Positions 1 to 10,106 of a stretch of 35,063 bases of DNA are shown here, one piece after another. The notes under the pieces are model-generated. The model searched no databases, had not been told where the DNA came from, and saw only the letters and a list, made by a program, of their open reading frames with translations. Location: assembly GCA_040905475.1 (NCBI GenBank), contig JBBDRM010000075.1:1-35063 (forward strand), given 5' to 3'. How positions within the stretch are numbered: position 1 is the stretch's first letter; every line of letters starts with the position of its first letter. Source of the stretch: Actinomycetota bacterium (GTDB taxonomy: Bacteria; Actinomycetota; AC-67). A program made the translations under genes and the position numbers.

Positions 1-255
1 GGCGAGCGTCGTGATGTGTCCCTCGTCGAGGTGACACATCAGTCCGCCGTATCCGACCAGCGTCTTCCCCGAGTACGCGACCAGATAGTGACGCGATGTC
101 CGCTGCGCCAGCTCCGAGAAGAACAGCGCCGCGCTCCACGGCCGCGGGTACACCGATCGCTCGATCCCGAGCACGTCCCGGACGTGCCGGCGCCGCATCG
201 GCGACAGCACGATCGGAGACGGGTAGGGGGGCGGTTCGGCCGGTGCTCGCGCCAT
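1..255 (-). CDS. rimI: Ribosomal-protein-alanine N-acetyltransferase RimI (N-terminal part, runs off the left edge)
   Basis: GNAT-family acetyltransferase that N-terminally acetylates ribosomal protein S18; in many bacteria its gene sits beside the t6A genes. 85 codons are visible from the ATG at 255. After a proline-rich start, residues 16-37 read as the usual RimI opening (LSPMRRRHVRDVLGIERSVY), followed by PRPWS, FFSELAQRTS, YLVAY and the DEGHITTLA strand near residues 76-85. This strand leads into the acetyl-CoA-binding core, which lies outside the window. The ATG overlaps the tsaB stop as ATGA, so translation is probably coupled to tsaB. The order tsaE-tsaB-rimI suggests that tsaD follows just beyond position 1 (inference). 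The family is clear; only the C-terminal half is unseen. Confidence 0.9.
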   Translation of the reverse strand, partial: MARAPAEPPPYPSPIVLSPMRRRHVRDVLGIERSVYPRPWSAALFFSELAQRTSRHYLVAYSGKTLVGYGGLMCHLDEGHITTLA

Positions 256-1028
256 CAGTTCTCGCTCCCGGTCTCCACGGGGGGACCCTCGTCGGTCTTC
301 CTCTTCGCTATCTTCACCCGATCGGGCCGCTTGATCACAACCCCCTGCCGATCCCAGGCGATCTCCGCGTCCGTCTTGCGTACATAGAGTGGTTCCAACT
401 CGAGCAACGGGTCGGTGTCCTCGCGGATGAATCGCGGTATGGCGAGCTCGACCAACGCCGCCGCCGTAGGGAACGCCTGGGATTGCGAGGCGAACTCGGC
501 GCGGGCCGCGTTCAGCTTGTCGCGATAGACCAGCGCTCCGCTGCCGACGAACAAGACCTCCTCGCCGCGGGCTTGAACCTCGCCGGCGAGCCTCCCGGGC
601 GGCCAGGCCACGTACTCGGTGAGCCGCTGCACCCCTCCGGGAACCTGGCGGTAGAAGGCGCTGAAGACCTCACCGCGCCGGGCGTCGACGCACGCGCAGA
701 TGAGCCGCGGGGTGTAGCGCACCGAGTACGCCAGCAGGTCCAGCGACGGGATGCCGACGATCGGGATACGCAACGCCTGCGCCATGGTCTTCGCCGTCGT
801 GACCCCGACGCGCATGCCGGTGAACAGTCCCGGCCCGACGCCGACCGCGATCCCGGCGAGCTGGCGCATCGGGATCTCCGCCTCGTCGAGGATGAAGCGG
901 ATCGCGGGAACGAGGAACTGCTCGTGGCCCTTGCCACGTCCGAGCAGCGCACTGGCGACGGTGCCTTGCTCGCTGCCGATGGCCGCCGACGACACCGCGG
1001 TCGACGTTTCGATCCCGAGCACGAGCAT
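255..1028 (-). CDS. tsaB: tRNA threonylcarbamoyladenosine (t6A) biosynthesis protein TsaB
   Basis: TsaB is the non-catalytic ASKHA-fold partner of TsaD in the complex that makes t6A37 on ANN-decoding tRNAs in the cytoplasm. The product is 257 aa, the usual length. The N-terminal strand MLVLGIETST and the signature GVGPGLFTGMRVGVTTAK (roughly residues 68-85) are diagnostic; the middle has VDARRGEVFSAFY. The C-terminal tail, about 30 residues, is rich in Lys and Asp and is probably disordered. I chose the ATG at 1028 because it gives the family N-terminus and overlaps the tsaE stop as TGATG. An upstream extension of 63 codons in the same frame only duplicates tsaE sequence. It is transcribed with tsaE and rimI. 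Confidence 0.93.
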   Translation of the reverse strand: MLVLGIETSTAVSSAAIGSEQGTVASALLGRGKGHEQFLVPAIRFILDEAEIPMRQLAGIAVGVGPGLFTGMRVGVTTAKTMAQALRIPIVGIPSLDLLAYSVRYTPRLICACVDARRGEVFSAFYRQVPGGVQRLTEYVAWPPGRLAGEVQARGEEVLFVGSGALVYRDKLNAARAEFASQSQAFPTAAALVELAIPRFIREDTDPLLELEPLYVRKTDAEIAWDRQGVVIKRPDRVKIAKRKTDEGPPVETGSEN

Positions 1029-1540
1029 CAGGCGCTCTCCCCCGCCTTGCCGTTGCCGGAGTCCCATGCGGCCAGCACATGCTCGAGCTCGCGGAGGCGT
1101 CGCTCCCATGCCGGGCCGCGCCCGTGGAAGACGATCAGCCGCTCCTCGCCCGAGCCCCGGCGGATGTCGACCTCGAGCAGGGACGGCGGCAGGAGCGCCC
1201 CGACCGCGTCGCCCCACTCGATGAACACGACCCAGCGCGGGTCGAGGAACTCCTCGTAGCCGAGGTCGGTGAGCTCCTGGAGGTTGCTCAGCCGATAGAC
1301 GTCGAGGTGCAAGATCGGGAACGTCCCCTGGTACTCCTTGACAAGGACGAACGAGGGACTGGTGACCCGGTCGGTCACGCCGAGCGCGGCGGCGGCGCCT
1401 TGGACGAAGCAGGTCTTGCCCGCGCCGAGGTCTCCGGAGAGCGCGACGACGTCCCCGGGCAGCATCACCGGCGCGACGGCCGCGGCGACGGCCTTCGTCT
1501 CGTCAGGAGTGTTCGTGCGACAGCGGATGCGTCTGCCCAC
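1028..1540 (-). CDS. tsaE: tRNA threonylcarbamoyladenosine biosynthesis ATPase TsaE
   Basis: P-loop ATPase that drives turnover of the TsaB-TsaD complex during t6A synthesis. The product is 170 aa from a GTG start at 1540, seven bases downstream of the preceding stop. Walker A is GDLGAGKT at residues 36-43. SPSFVLVKEY (61-70) and HLDVYRL (78-84) are the switch and Walker-B-like segments, and IEWGD (107-111) is the conserved acidic motif. This is a typical TsaE layout. The last 25 residues are a Gly/Glu-rich tail. The TGATG overlap with tsaB indicates a shared transcript. The GTG start is the only good start near the conserved N-terminus, but a start a few codons further in cannot be excluded. 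Confidence 0.93.
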   Translation of the reverse strand: MGRRIRCRTNTPDETKAVAAAVAPVMLPGDVVALSGDLGAGKTCFVQGAAAALGVTDRVTSPSFVLVKEYQGTFPILHLDVYRLSNLQELTDLGYEEFLDPRWVVFIEWGDAVGALLPPSLLEVDIRRGSGEERLIVFHGRGPAWERRLRELEHVLAAWDSGNGKAGESA

Positions 1541-1546
1541 GGGTCC

Positions 1547-2161
1547 TCATTGGGAGAAGAGACCGAGCTGCTCGCCGGGGTCCTCGATCGCCTCTTCCGG
1601 CGTCTCGTCGAGGATCTTGCGGATCAGCAGGAAGTCCTGCTCAACCTGCTGCATCTGAAGCCCTGCCGCACCGCCGCGCAGGATAGCCGCCGGGTGGAAC
1701 GTCGGGATCAGCACGCGTCCTCGCCAGTCGAAGCGCTGCCCGCGCACCTTCGTGATGCCGACCTTGCGGCCGAGCAACAACTGGGTCGCGAAGTTTCCGA
1801 GCGTCGCGATCACCCTCGGATCGATGAGATCGATCTGCTCCTTGAGCCACGGTTTGCACGACTCGATCTCATCCGGCATCGGGTCGCGGTTGCCGGGTGG
1901 CCGGCATTTTAAGGTGTTGCAGATGTACACGTCTTCGCGACGAAGTCCGATGTCACTGAGGAGCTTCGTGAGGAGCTGCCCGGCCGCGCCCACGAACGGC
2001 TCCCCCTGCTTGTCCTCGTGGAAGCCGGGCGCCTCGCCGATGAACATGAGGTTGGCGGTGGGGTGACCGACGCCGAACACGACCTGCGTCCGGCCGGCGG
2101 CGAGCCGGCATTTGGTGCAGGTGAGCGCCTCTTGCTTGACCTCTTCGAGCGTCCGAGTCAC
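1547..2161 (-). CDS. Family-4 uracil-DNA glycosylase, 4Fe-4S type
   Basis: Removes uracil produced by cytosine deamination from DNA. Features of family 4 (iron-sulfur UDG, as in Thermus UDGa) are visible: Cys15 and Cys18 (CTKC), Cys86 (LKCRPPG) and Cys102 (ESCKPW) as the four cluster ligands. Motif GEAPGFHED spans residues 42-50, followed by GEPFVGAAG, and the second active-site motif HPAAIL starts at residue 156. Length 204 aa is normal. It lies between the hydrolase and tsaE, with its own promoter-like sequence immediately upstream (2180-2208), and is probably cotranscribed with tsaE-tsaB-rimI. Alternative names are SPO1 DNA polymerase-related protein or type-4 UDG. Confidence 0.93.
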   Translation of the reverse strand: MTRTLEEVKQEALTCTKCRLAAGRTQVVFGVGHPTANLMFIGEAPGFHEDKQGEPFVGAAGQLLTKLLSDIGLRREDVYICNTLKCRPPGNRDPMPDEIESCKPWLKEQIDLIDPRVIATLGNFATQLLLGRKVGITKVRGQRFDWRGRVLIPTFHPAAILRGGAAGLQMQQVEQDFLLIRKILDETPEEAIEDPGEQLGLFSQ

Positions 2162-2179
2162 CGATAGCCCCGGGCGCTG

Positions 2180-2208
2180 ATTCTACGCGGCGTCCGCGCG
2201 ACCCCCAA
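2180..2208 (-). promoter_or_regulatory. Putative sigma70-type promoter for the UDG-tsaE-tsaB-rimI unit
   Basis: On the minus strand TTGGGG (2203-2208) and TAGAAT (2180-2185) are separated by exactly 17 bases. They lie in the 51-bp gap between the hydrolase stop and the UDG start. A transcription start about 7 bases beyond the -10 would leave a very short leader, around 12 bases, before the ATG at 2161. Only pattern-based. Confidence 0.45.
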
Positions 2209-2212
2209 AGGT

Positions 2213-3256
2213 CTAACCGGCCACCGCCGGCACCCTGCTGAGGAAGCCGCGCAGCCGCGCGTTGAACGATTGCGGGCGCTCCAGCATCGACATGTGCCCC
2301 GCGTCCCGGATGACGGCGAGCTCGGCGCCTTTGATCGCTTTGGCCATCCGCTGGGCCCCGCCCGGCGGGCACAGACGGTCGTGCGAGCCCGACACGACCA
2401 GCGTCGGGACGTCGATCACGTCGAGCACCTTGGTGACGTCCAACCCGAGCAGGGTGGGCAGCAGGCTCGCCCAGACTTCGGTCGGCGTCTCGGCGAGCAT
2501 CGAGTCGACGAACTCCACCAACGAGGGCATCGCCTTCGGCCCCAGCCCCATCGCCCGAACCGCCAGGTAGGCGAGGTCCCGCGAGCGGCCGCGGAGCCGG
2601 TCGACCCGTCCGGCGTTGGAGGCCAGTGCCCGAACGGCACCTTCCTGCACCATATTTATCGCTGCGCTCAGCCGCCGGGCGGCCCCCGGCAGCATCCCGC
2701 CCATCACATCGGCGGCGGTCGTGTTGACGAGCACGATCGCGCCGACGCGCGCGCCGATCTGCTCGGGGAACAGCTCTGCGAACTTGAGGACCGTCATGCC
2801 GCCCATGCTGTGGCCCACCAGCGCGACGGGATGGCTTCCACCGTGCGAGCGGATCACGTGTTCGAGATCGCGTGCCAGCGCCTCGAGCGACCAATCGCCC
2901 TCCCGCGCCTTCTCCGACCGGCCGTGGCCGCGCGCGTCGTACATCAGCACGCGGTGCGCCGGAGGCAGGTCGCGGATCTGGTAGTGCCACGTCGTGAGGT
3001 TCAGCGAGAAGCCGTGGACGAGCACGACCGTCGGGCCTCCGGCGGGCCCGGCCTGCTCGACGTGCAGCCGCGTCCCGTCGAATGAGGGCAACGGACCGAT
3101 CGATTCGCCTCGCAAATCGCCGAACGGCTCTTTGGCCTCGGGGTCGGGGCGCTTGCGATCGCGTCCGACGAGATACCGCTCCGCCGTGAGGCCCACGGCC
3201 GCACCGGCGGCGAGCGCGCCCAGCAGCAGACCGCGGCGACGCTTCTTCGGATCCAT
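2213..3256 (-). CDS. Membrane-anchored or exported alpha/beta hydrolase
   Basis: 347-aa alpha/beta-hydrolase-fold protein; substrate unknown. The N-terminus is a run of Lys/Arg (residues 4-8) followed by a hydrophobic, Ala/Gly-rich stretch (9-24), consistent with an uncleaved anchor or signal. The fold starts near residue 75 with VVLVHGF (oxyanion-hole HG). The nucleophile elbow is GHSMGG with Ser150, the acid is probably Asp293 in GSHDRLCPP, and the base is His321 in DAGHMSM. Genes of this kind are commonly found between alr and tsaE in Actinomycetota, which matches the neighbours here. It starts six bases after the alr stop, so it is likely in the same operon as alr and nnr. It could be an esterase, lipase or peptidase; the sequence does not decide. 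Confidence 0.87.
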   Translation of the reverse strand: MDPKKRRRGLLLGALAAGAAVGLTAERYLVGRDRKRPDPEAKEPFGDLRGESIGPLPSFDGTRLHVEQAGPAGGPTVVLVHGFSLNLTTWHYQIRDLPPAHRVLMYDARGHGRSEKAREGDWSLEALARDLEHVIRSHGGSHPVALVGHSMGGMTVLKFAELFPEQIGARVGAIVLVNTTAADVMGGMLPGAARRLSAAINMVQEGAVRALASNAGRVDRLRGRSRDLAYLAVRAMGLGPKAMPSLVEFVDSMLAETPTEVWASLLPTLLGLDVTKVLDVIDVPTLVVSGSHDRLCPPGGAQRMAKAIKGAELAVIRDAGHMSMLERPQSFNARLRGFLSRVPAVAG

Positions 3257-3262
3257 GGATGC

Positions 3263-4375
3263 CTAGTCTAGGAATACGCGGTCGAGGCGCTGCGTAAGCA
3301 AGGTGACGACTTCGTAGTTGATCGTCCCGATCCGTCCGGCGACGTCTTCCGCGGCGATGCGTTCCGAACCCTGCGAGCCGATCAGCACGGCTTCGTCGCC
3401 GACCTCGCACGTGTCGGCGCCGAGGTCGGCCATGAAGGAATCCATGCACACCGTCCCGACGGTCGGGTATCGCTTGCCGCCGACGAGCACCTCCGCCTTG
3501 CCCGACAGCGCGCGCGCCCATCCGTCGGCGTATCCGAGCGGCAGCGATACGATCGTTCCGGGCCGCTCGAGCTTGTAGCGGAGCCCGTACGACACGCCCT
3601 CCCCCGCCGCGACGTGCTTCACCATCGCGATCTTCGCTTTCAAGGTGAGCGCCGGACTCAGCGGGACGATCCCCGCGAGCGCCGGCGCCGGCGTCAGGCC
3701 GTAGGTGGCGATCCCCACCCGCACGAGGTCGAAGTGGGCGTCCGGCCGCGTCAGCGCCGCGGCCGAGTTCCCCATGTGCTTGATCGGCGGGCTGATCCCC
3801 AGCGCGGCCAGCCGCTCGATCGCATCGTTGAATCGCTCGAGCTGCGTGTCGATGAACGGGTTGCCGGGGTCGTCGGCGAAAGCGAAATGCGAGAAGACGC
3901 CTTCGATATTGAGCCGCGGTTCGCTCGCGAGCGCCTTGGCGAATCCCTCGAGCTGCTCGTGCGGCACCCCCAGCCGGTTCAGGCCGGTGTCGACCTTGAG
4001 ATGCACGGACACGCCAGTATTCGCGCGCTCGGCGGCTTCGCCGAGCGCCGCGATCCCCTGCTCGGTGAAAACGCTGGGCGTGAGACGGTGGCGGACCACG
4101 TCGTCGCCCCGGTCCGGCGGTGGCTCGTGCAGCAGGAGGATCGGAGCCTCGATGCCCGCCTCGCGCAGCCGGATCGCCTCGTCTACCAAGATCACGCCGA
4201 GCCACGACGCGCCGGCCCGCAGCGCGGCGATCGCGACCGGCACATCGCCGTGCCCGTACGCATTCGCCTTCACGACCGCGAGGTAGCCGGTCCGCGGCGT
4301 CAGATGCTCGATGATCGCGCGGACGTTGGCGCCGACGGCGCGCAGGTCGATCTCGACCCAGGCGGGGCGCGTCAC
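3263..4375 (-). CDS. alr: Alanine racemase
   Basis: PLP-dependent racemase that makes D-alanine for peptidoglycan. 370 aa from a GTG at 4375; the GTG overlaps the nnr stop as GTGA, and an upstream extension of the frame only shadows nnr. The PLP lysine is Lys36 in VVKANAYGHG. The TIM-barrel motifs LKVDTGLNRLG, GVFSHFAFAD and HMGNSAA follow, and the C-terminal domain carries the catalytic-tyrosine segment GVSYGLRYK and CMDSFMADLG. All are in the usual order and the length is standard. It is the D-Ala supply gene in a cluster that also holds glmM and glmS for amino-sugar supply. Confidence 0.96.
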   Translation of the reverse strand: MTRPAWVEIDLRAVGANVRAIIEHLTPRTGYLAVVKANAYGHGDVPVAIAALRAGASWLGVILVDEAIRLREAGIEAPILLLHEPPPDRGDDVVRHRLTPSVFTEQGIAALGEAAERANTGVSVHLKVDTGLNRLGVPHEQLEGFAKALASEPRLNIEGVFSHFAFADDPGNPFIDTQLERFNDAIERLAALGISPPIKHMGNSAAALTRPDAHFDLVRVGIATYGLTPAPALAGIVPLSPALTLKAKIAMVKHVAAGEGVSYGLRYKLERPGTIVSLPLGYADGWARALSGKAEVLVGGKRYPTVGTVCMDSFMADLGADTCEVGDEAVLIGSQGSERIAAEDVAGRIGTINYEVVTLLTQRLDRVFLD

Positions 4376-5904
4376 CCGGCGACCTCGTGGAAGACCTCGG
4401 GGAGCAGCTCGATCAGCATCGACGCGTTCGCCGGATGTGGCGCGAAGCGCTCGGCCGCGAGATCGCCGGCGCGGCCGTGGATCCACGCGGCGGCCGCCGT
4501 AGTGAGCAGATCCGCACGCCCCTCGCCCACCTGCAGCTCCTGCGCCAGGAGCGCGGCGGTCAGCCCGGTCAGCACGTCGCCGGTTCCGCCTTGCGCAAGC
4601 GAAGGTCCCCCGCTTGGGTTGACGAACGAGACGCCCTCCCGGTCCGCGATGACGGTTCCCGGGCCTTTCAGGAGCACGACGGCTTGTAGCCGGGCCGCGG
4701 CATCTCTCGCGGCCGCGAGGCGATCGGCCTCGATCTCTTCGTCGGGCCGGCTCACGAGCCGGGAAAGCTCGCGCGTGTGCGGGGTCAGAACCTTCGACGC
4801 CGGGCTTCGCGCGACGAGCTCGGACGCGCCGGCGAACGCCGTGAGCGCGTCGGCGTCGAGCACGAGAGGCAGCTCCAGTTCGCTCACGAGCGCGCGGATG
4901 AGCTCGGCGGTGGCGGGGTGCGTGGACAGGCCGGGACCGAGAGCGGCGACGTGGAACTCGCCGAGCCGCGGCCGGAGCAGCTCGATGGCCTTGGGGTCGA
5001 TCGTTCCGTCGCCCGTCTCCGGCAACGGGATCGCGGTGACCTCGGGCACGCGGCCGATGATCGTGGGAACGACCGACTCGGGCGCCGCGACCACCGTCAG
5101 CCCGGCGCCGCCGTGAACGCAGGCGCCCGCGGTCAGCGCGGCCGCCCCGGGGAGCCCACGCGAACCGACCACCAGCAGCACCGTCCCCACCCGCCGCTTG
5201 TTCGACGACGCCCGCCGTCTTGGCAGCAGCGCGCTCACGTCGGACGCCTCAAGCGCGGAAGCCGTCCCGGCCCGCAGGTCGTCGGGGATCCCTATGTCGG
5301 CGATCTCGACCCGGCCGGCGGCGGAACGTCCGGGCTCGAACAGCAGACCCGGCTTCAAGCCGCCGAGCGATACGGTCATTGCCGCGCGCACGGCCCGTCC
5401 GCCGACGAGCGCTCCGGTATCCGAGTCGACGCCGCTCGGCAGATCGACCGCGACGACGGGGACCGAACCAGACCCGAGATGTTCGATCGCCGGAGCGGCC
5501 GCACCCTCTGGGGTCCGCGACAGCCCGACTCCGAAGATCGCGTCGAGCAGGAGGTCCGCACGACTCAGCTCGCGACCGAGACGTTCGGGCCCGTGGATCC
5601 GCCCGGGGAACGCCTCCATCGCCTCGCGCGCGGCCCCTCGAAGATCGGTGCCCAGCAGCATGACCGCCGAGACGTGCGCGCCCCAGGACGTCAACCACCG
5701 GCCGGCCACCAGCCCGTCGCCGGCGTTGTTGCCCTTCCCACAGACGATCACGACGCGCCGCCCGTAGGTTCCGCCGAGCAGCTCGCGCGCGGCTCGCGCC
5801 ACGGCGGATCCTGCGTTGCCCATCAGGGTCGCGGTCGATATCCCGCGCGCCTCGCACGCGGCGTCCTGGCGCCGCACGTCCTCCGCGGTCAGGACGGGGA
5901 GCAC
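4372..5904 (-). CDS. nnr: Bifunctional NAD(P)H-hydrate epimerase / ADP-dependent NAD(P)H-hydrate dehydratase
   Basis: Repairs hydrated NADH and NADPH: the N-terminal YjeF_N domain epimerises R- to S-NAD(P)HX and the C-terminal carbohydrate-kinase-like domain dehydrates it with ADP. 510 aa from a GTG at 5904, two bases after the glmS stop. The N-domain (about 1-210) has MGNAGSAVA and CGKGNNAGDGLVAGR. The C-domain (about 225-505) has GLPGAAALTA, LGPGLSTHPA, TPHTRELSRL and the nucleotide-binding NPSGGPSLAQGGTGDVLTG. Both halves are complete, so this is the fused form. Its place between glmS and alr is common in Actinomycetota. The stop overlaps the alr start by four bases. Confidence 0.95.
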   Translation of the reverse strand: MLPVLTAEDVRRQDAACEARGISTATLMGNAGSAVARAARELLGGTYGRRVVIVCGKGNNAGDGLVAGRWLTSWGAHVSAVMLLGTDLRGAAREAMEAFPGRIHGPERLGRELSRADLLLDAIFGVGLSRTPEGAAAPAIEHLGSGSVPVVAVDLPSGVDSDTGALVGGRAVRAAMTVSLGGLKPGLLFEPGRSAAGRVEIADIGIPDDLRAGTASALEASDVSALLPRRRASSNKRRVGTVLLVVGSRGLPGAAALTAGACVHGGAGLTVVAAPESVVPTIIGRVPEVTAIPLPETGDGTIDPKAIELLRPRLGEFHVAALGPGLSTHPATAELIRALVSELELPLVLDADALTAFAGASELVARSPASKVLTPHTRELSRLVSRPDEEIEADRLAAARDAAARLQAVVLLKGPGTVIADREGVSFVNPSGGPSLAQGGTGDVLTGLTAALLAQELQVGEGRADLLTTAAAAWIHGRAGDLAAERFAPHPANASMLIELLPEVFHEVAG

Positions 5905-5906
5905 CG

Positions 5907-7727
<1,821 letters not shown>

Positions 7728-7805
7728 GGTGTCCGCCCAGTGTACCGGCCCGGCCATGGGGCCTCGTTCAGCACTAGCTTTCGGAGATGCCTACCTCCCA
7801 GCGGC

Positions 7806-7846
7806 GTCAGACAAGGCTCGTCAAATGTGTCGTCACATTGTCTGAC
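7806..7846. repeat. Nested inverted repeats between glmM and glmS (candidate operator)
   Basis: A perfect 9-bp inverted repeat, GTCAGACAA (7806-7814) and TTGTCTGAC (7838-7846), encloses and overlaps by two bases a second perfect repeat, AATGTG (7824-7829) and CACATT (7834-7839) with a four-base loop. The right arm extends to the odd palindrome TGTCTGACA (7839-7847), a shape seen in GntR/FadR-type operators. No T-run follows on either strand, so it does not look like a terminator. It is the only marked structure in the 7728-7872 gap upstream of glmS. Its function is unknown; an operator controlling glmS is my inference. Confidence 0.5.
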
Positions 7847-7872
7847 ACGCTCGGACGCCCTTGGTCGGCGCT

Positions 7873-9198
7873 TCAGCGGCCGAGCGTCTCGCGCACGGTT
7901 TTCGCGATCCGCTCCGCGGCGGAGCGCGCGGCGTGCTCCGTGGTCGCCTCGACCATCACGCGGACCACCGCCTCGGTCCCTGAGGGCCGGACCAGCACCC
8001 GCCCGTCCAAGCCGAGCTCGTTCTCGACGCGAAGAACCTCGTCCCACACCGCGTCGGCGTGCTCGAGCCGCTCCTTCGCGACGTCACGCACGTTCATCAG
8101 TATCTGCGGCGCACGCGGCGCCAGCGCGGCGAGGGCCGACAACGGCTTGCCGCTCGACGCCATCAGGCCGAGCAGGCGTAGCGCGGTCAGGATCCCATCT
8201 CCGGTCGAATGCTTGTCGAGGAAGATCAAGTGGCCGGACTGCTCTCCGCCGATGATGATGCTCCGTTCGATCATGGCCTCGAGTACGTAGCGATCCCCGA
8301 CCGCCGTCTCGACCACCTCGATCCCCGCCTCCGACATAGCGCGGCGGAAGCCGAGGTTGGCCATGACGGTCGACACCACGGCGTCGCCCGGCAGCGTTCC
8401 CTGCGCTTTCGCGTCCAGCGCGCACGCCGCGAGGATCTGGTCGCCGTCCACCAACTCTCCCCGCTCGTCCACCGCGACCAGCCGGTCGGCATCGCCGTCG
8501 TGCGCTATGCCGACCTGTGCGCCGCTCTCGACGACCGTCCGCTGCAGGAACTCTGGGTGCGTCGAGCCGCAACCGTCGTTGATGTTGCGGCCGTCGGGCA
8601 AGGCGAAGATCGCGGAGACGTCGGCGCCGGCGCGGCGATACGCCTCAGGAGCCACGTGGAACGCGGCGCCGTTCGCGCAGTCGACGACGACGCGCATCCC
8701 TTTCAGGTCGGGCGCGCCCTCGAGCAGGAAGTCGAGATACCGCTCTTCGGCGTCGGCCGCGTCCGCGCCGGAGCCGGGAGCGACCGCTTCCCCATCCCCA
8801 CGCTCGATCACCGACTCGATCTGATCCTCGATCGCGTCGGGGAGCTTCATCCCGTCGAAGCCGAAGAACTTGATCCCGTTGTCGTCGGCGGCGTTGTGCG
8901 AGGCACTGATGACCGCACCGGCTTGACATCCGTAGGCGCCGGTGAGATAAGCGACGCCGGCGGTCGGGATGACCCCGGCGCGAAGCCCCTCACCGCCGGC
9001 GCGCGCGATGCCGGCGATGAGCGCTTCCTCGAGAGCGGGGCCGGACGCGCGCGTGTCGCGTCCGATCAACACCTTGGGTCGCGGATGGCCGCGCCCGAGC
9101 ACGACGGCGGCCGCGTGACCGAGATCGGTTGCGAGCTCGACGGTGAGGTCATCGCCGAAACGGCCACGTACCCCGTCGGTGCCGAAGAGTCTGCCCAT
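7873..9198 (-). CDS. glmM: Phosphoglucosamine mutase
   Basis: Interconverts glucosamine-6-phosphate and glucosamine-1-phosphate, the step after GlmS toward UDP-GlcNAc. 441 aa, the family length. N-terminal FGTDGVRG (5-12), the phosphoserine loop SASHN with Ser100, the Mg2+ site DGDADR (near residue 240), the sugar-specificity loop GGEQSGHLIF and the phosphate-binding loop RPSGTEAVVRVM near the C-terminus are all present. It starts with ATG, preceded by GGAG six bases upstream; that Shine-Dalgarno lies in one arm of a small 5-bp hairpin (9204-9216). It is 38 bases downstream of rpsI, as in other Actinomycetota where rplM-rpsI-glmM are linked. Confidence 0.97.
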   Translation of the reverse strand: MGRLFGTDGVRGRFGDDLTVELATDLGHAAAVVLGRGHPRPKVLIGRDTRASGPALEEALIAGIARAGGEGLRAGVIPTAGVAYLTGAYGCQAGAVISASHNAADDNGIKFFGFDGMKLPDAIEDQIESVIERGDGEAVAPGSGADAADAEERYLDFLLEGAPDLKGMRVVVDCANGAAFHVAPEAYRRAGADVSAIFALPDGRNINDGCGSTHPEFLQRTVVESGAQVGIAHDGDADRLVAVDERGELVDGDQILAACALDAKAQGTLPGDAVVSTVMANLGFRRAMSEAGIEVVETAVGDRYVLEAMIERSIIIGGEQSGHLIFLDKHSTGDGILTALRLLGLMASSGKPLSALAALAPRAPQILMNVRDVAKERLEHADAVWDEVLRVENELGLDGRVLVRPSGTEAVVRVMVEATTEHAARSAAERIAKTVRETLGR

Positions 9199-9236
9199 AC
9201 CGGCTCCGTTTCGGAGTGGCGTCTCGGATGCCGCGG

Positions 9237-9635
9237 CTAGCGCTTGGAGAACTGCGGCGCCTTGCGAGCCTTCTTGAGGCCGTACTTGCGGCGCTCCTTG
9301 GCTCGCGCGTCCCGCGTCATCATGCCCCTGCGCTTCAGCTCGGGGCGCAGGGTCGGGTCGGCTTCGACCAGCGCGCGGGCGATGCCGTGACGGAGTGCGC
9401 CGGCCTGGCCGCTCATGCCGCCGCCCTCGATGCGCGCCCAGATGTCGTAGGCGTCGATCGTGTTCGTGAGCTTCAGCGGCTCGACCACGATCATGCGGAG
9501 CACCGGGCGCGGGAAGTAGTCCTCGAGTGTGCGACCGTTGAGCTTGAACTGGCCGGTTCCGGGGATCAGACGGACGCGCGCGACGGCTTCCTTGCGCCGT
9601 CCCGTCGCGCGGACGGTCTCGCCGAGTGTCGCCAC
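9237..9635 (-). CDS. rpsI: 30S ribosomal protein S9
   Basis: 132-aa small-subunit protein whose C-terminal tail reaches the P-site tRNA anticodon. The start GTG at 9635 follows the rplM stop by two bases and gives [21 protein letters not shown]. Conserved segments: [12 protein letters not shown], the NGRTLEDYF region, and [19 protein letters not shown]. The basic end, with [20 protein letters not shown], has the invariant Lys-Arg terminus. Upstream in-frame sequence overlaps rplM in another frame and is not coding. Confidence 0.97.
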   Translation of the reverse strand: MATLGETVRATGRRKEAVARVRLIPGTGQFKLNGRTLEDYFPRPVLRMIVVEPLKLTNTIDAYDIWARIEGGGMSGQAGALRHGIARALVEADPTLRPELKRRGMMTRDARAKERRKYGLKKARKAPQFSKR

Positions 9636-9637
9636 GC

Positions 9638-10090
9638 CTAGGCTCCCTTCCGTTGGCCGTTGAGCATCGCCCGCGGCTGTGGATCCTGCGAGCCGTGCGG
9701 GTGCTCGGGCCCGTCGTAGACCTTGAGCTTGCGGAACATCGCGCGCCCGAGCCGGTTGTGCGGGAGCATCCCCCGTACGGCCTTTTCGACCGCGAACGAG
9801 GGGCGTGTTGCGAGCAGCTTGGTGTAGGGGATCTGCGTGATGCCGCCCGGGTAACCTGAGTGCCGCACGTACATCTTCTGCTCCGCCTTGTTTCCGGTCA
9901 GCTTCACGGACTTCGCGTTGATCACGATCACGTAGTCGCCGGTATCCGCATGCGGGGCGAAGATCGGCTTGTGCTTGCCGCGCAGCACATGGGCGATCTC
10001 GGCCGCGAGGCGGCCGAGCACCTGGCCGTCCGCATCGACGACCCACCAGGCGCGCTTGATATCAATTGGTTTAGGAGAGAAGGTCTTCAC
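9638..10090 (-). CDS. rplM: 50S ribosomal protein L13
   Basis: 150-aa early-assembly 23S rRNA-binding protein. GTG start at 10090. Recognisable L13 segments are [49 protein letters not shown] and the [19 protein letters not shown] block, followed by EHPHGSQDP. It forms the usual pair with rpsI two bases downstream and follows truA by 16 bases. The gap contains a five-T run on the transcribed strand but no convincing stem before it, so I do not call a terminator there. Confidence 0.97.
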   Translation of the reverse strand: MKTFSPKPIDIKRAWWVVDADGQVLGRLAAEIAHVLRGKHKPIFAPHADTGDYVIVINAKSVKLTGNKAEQKMYVRHSGYPGGITQIPYTKLLATRPSFAVEKAVRGMLPHNRLGRAMFRKLKVYDGPEHPHGSQDPQPRAMLNGQRKGA

Positions 10091-10106
10091 AGAGAAAAAC
10101 CCCTGG

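Noticed and set aside
1953-4205. A 750-codon open frame on the minus strand across the UDG, hydrolase and alr genes
   Set aside because: It is an out-of-frame shadow of three well-supported genes on the same strand, with Arg/Ala-rich composition and no motifs.
7728-7757. Alternative glmS start at the ATG at 7757, adding ten residues
   Set aside because: GlmS needs an N-terminal cysteine after Met removal; MCGIVG at 7727 supplies it.
7728-7872. glmS ribozyme
   Set aside because: The gap is only 145 bases and I found no recognisable ribozyme core or cleavage-site context; the visible structure is the pair of inverted repeats.
9204-9216. Hairpin CTCCG-TTT-CGGAG before glmM as a regulatory switch
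   Set aside because: It has only five pairs and contains the Shine-Dalgarno; such small stems are frequent at this GC content. Mentioned in the glmM entry only.
10091-10106. Intrinsic terminator between truA and rplM, suggested by a five-T run on the minus strand
   Set aside because: No stable stem directly precedes the T-run; the nearby GGCGCC and CCCC/GGGG stretches lie too far apart to make a clean hairpin.
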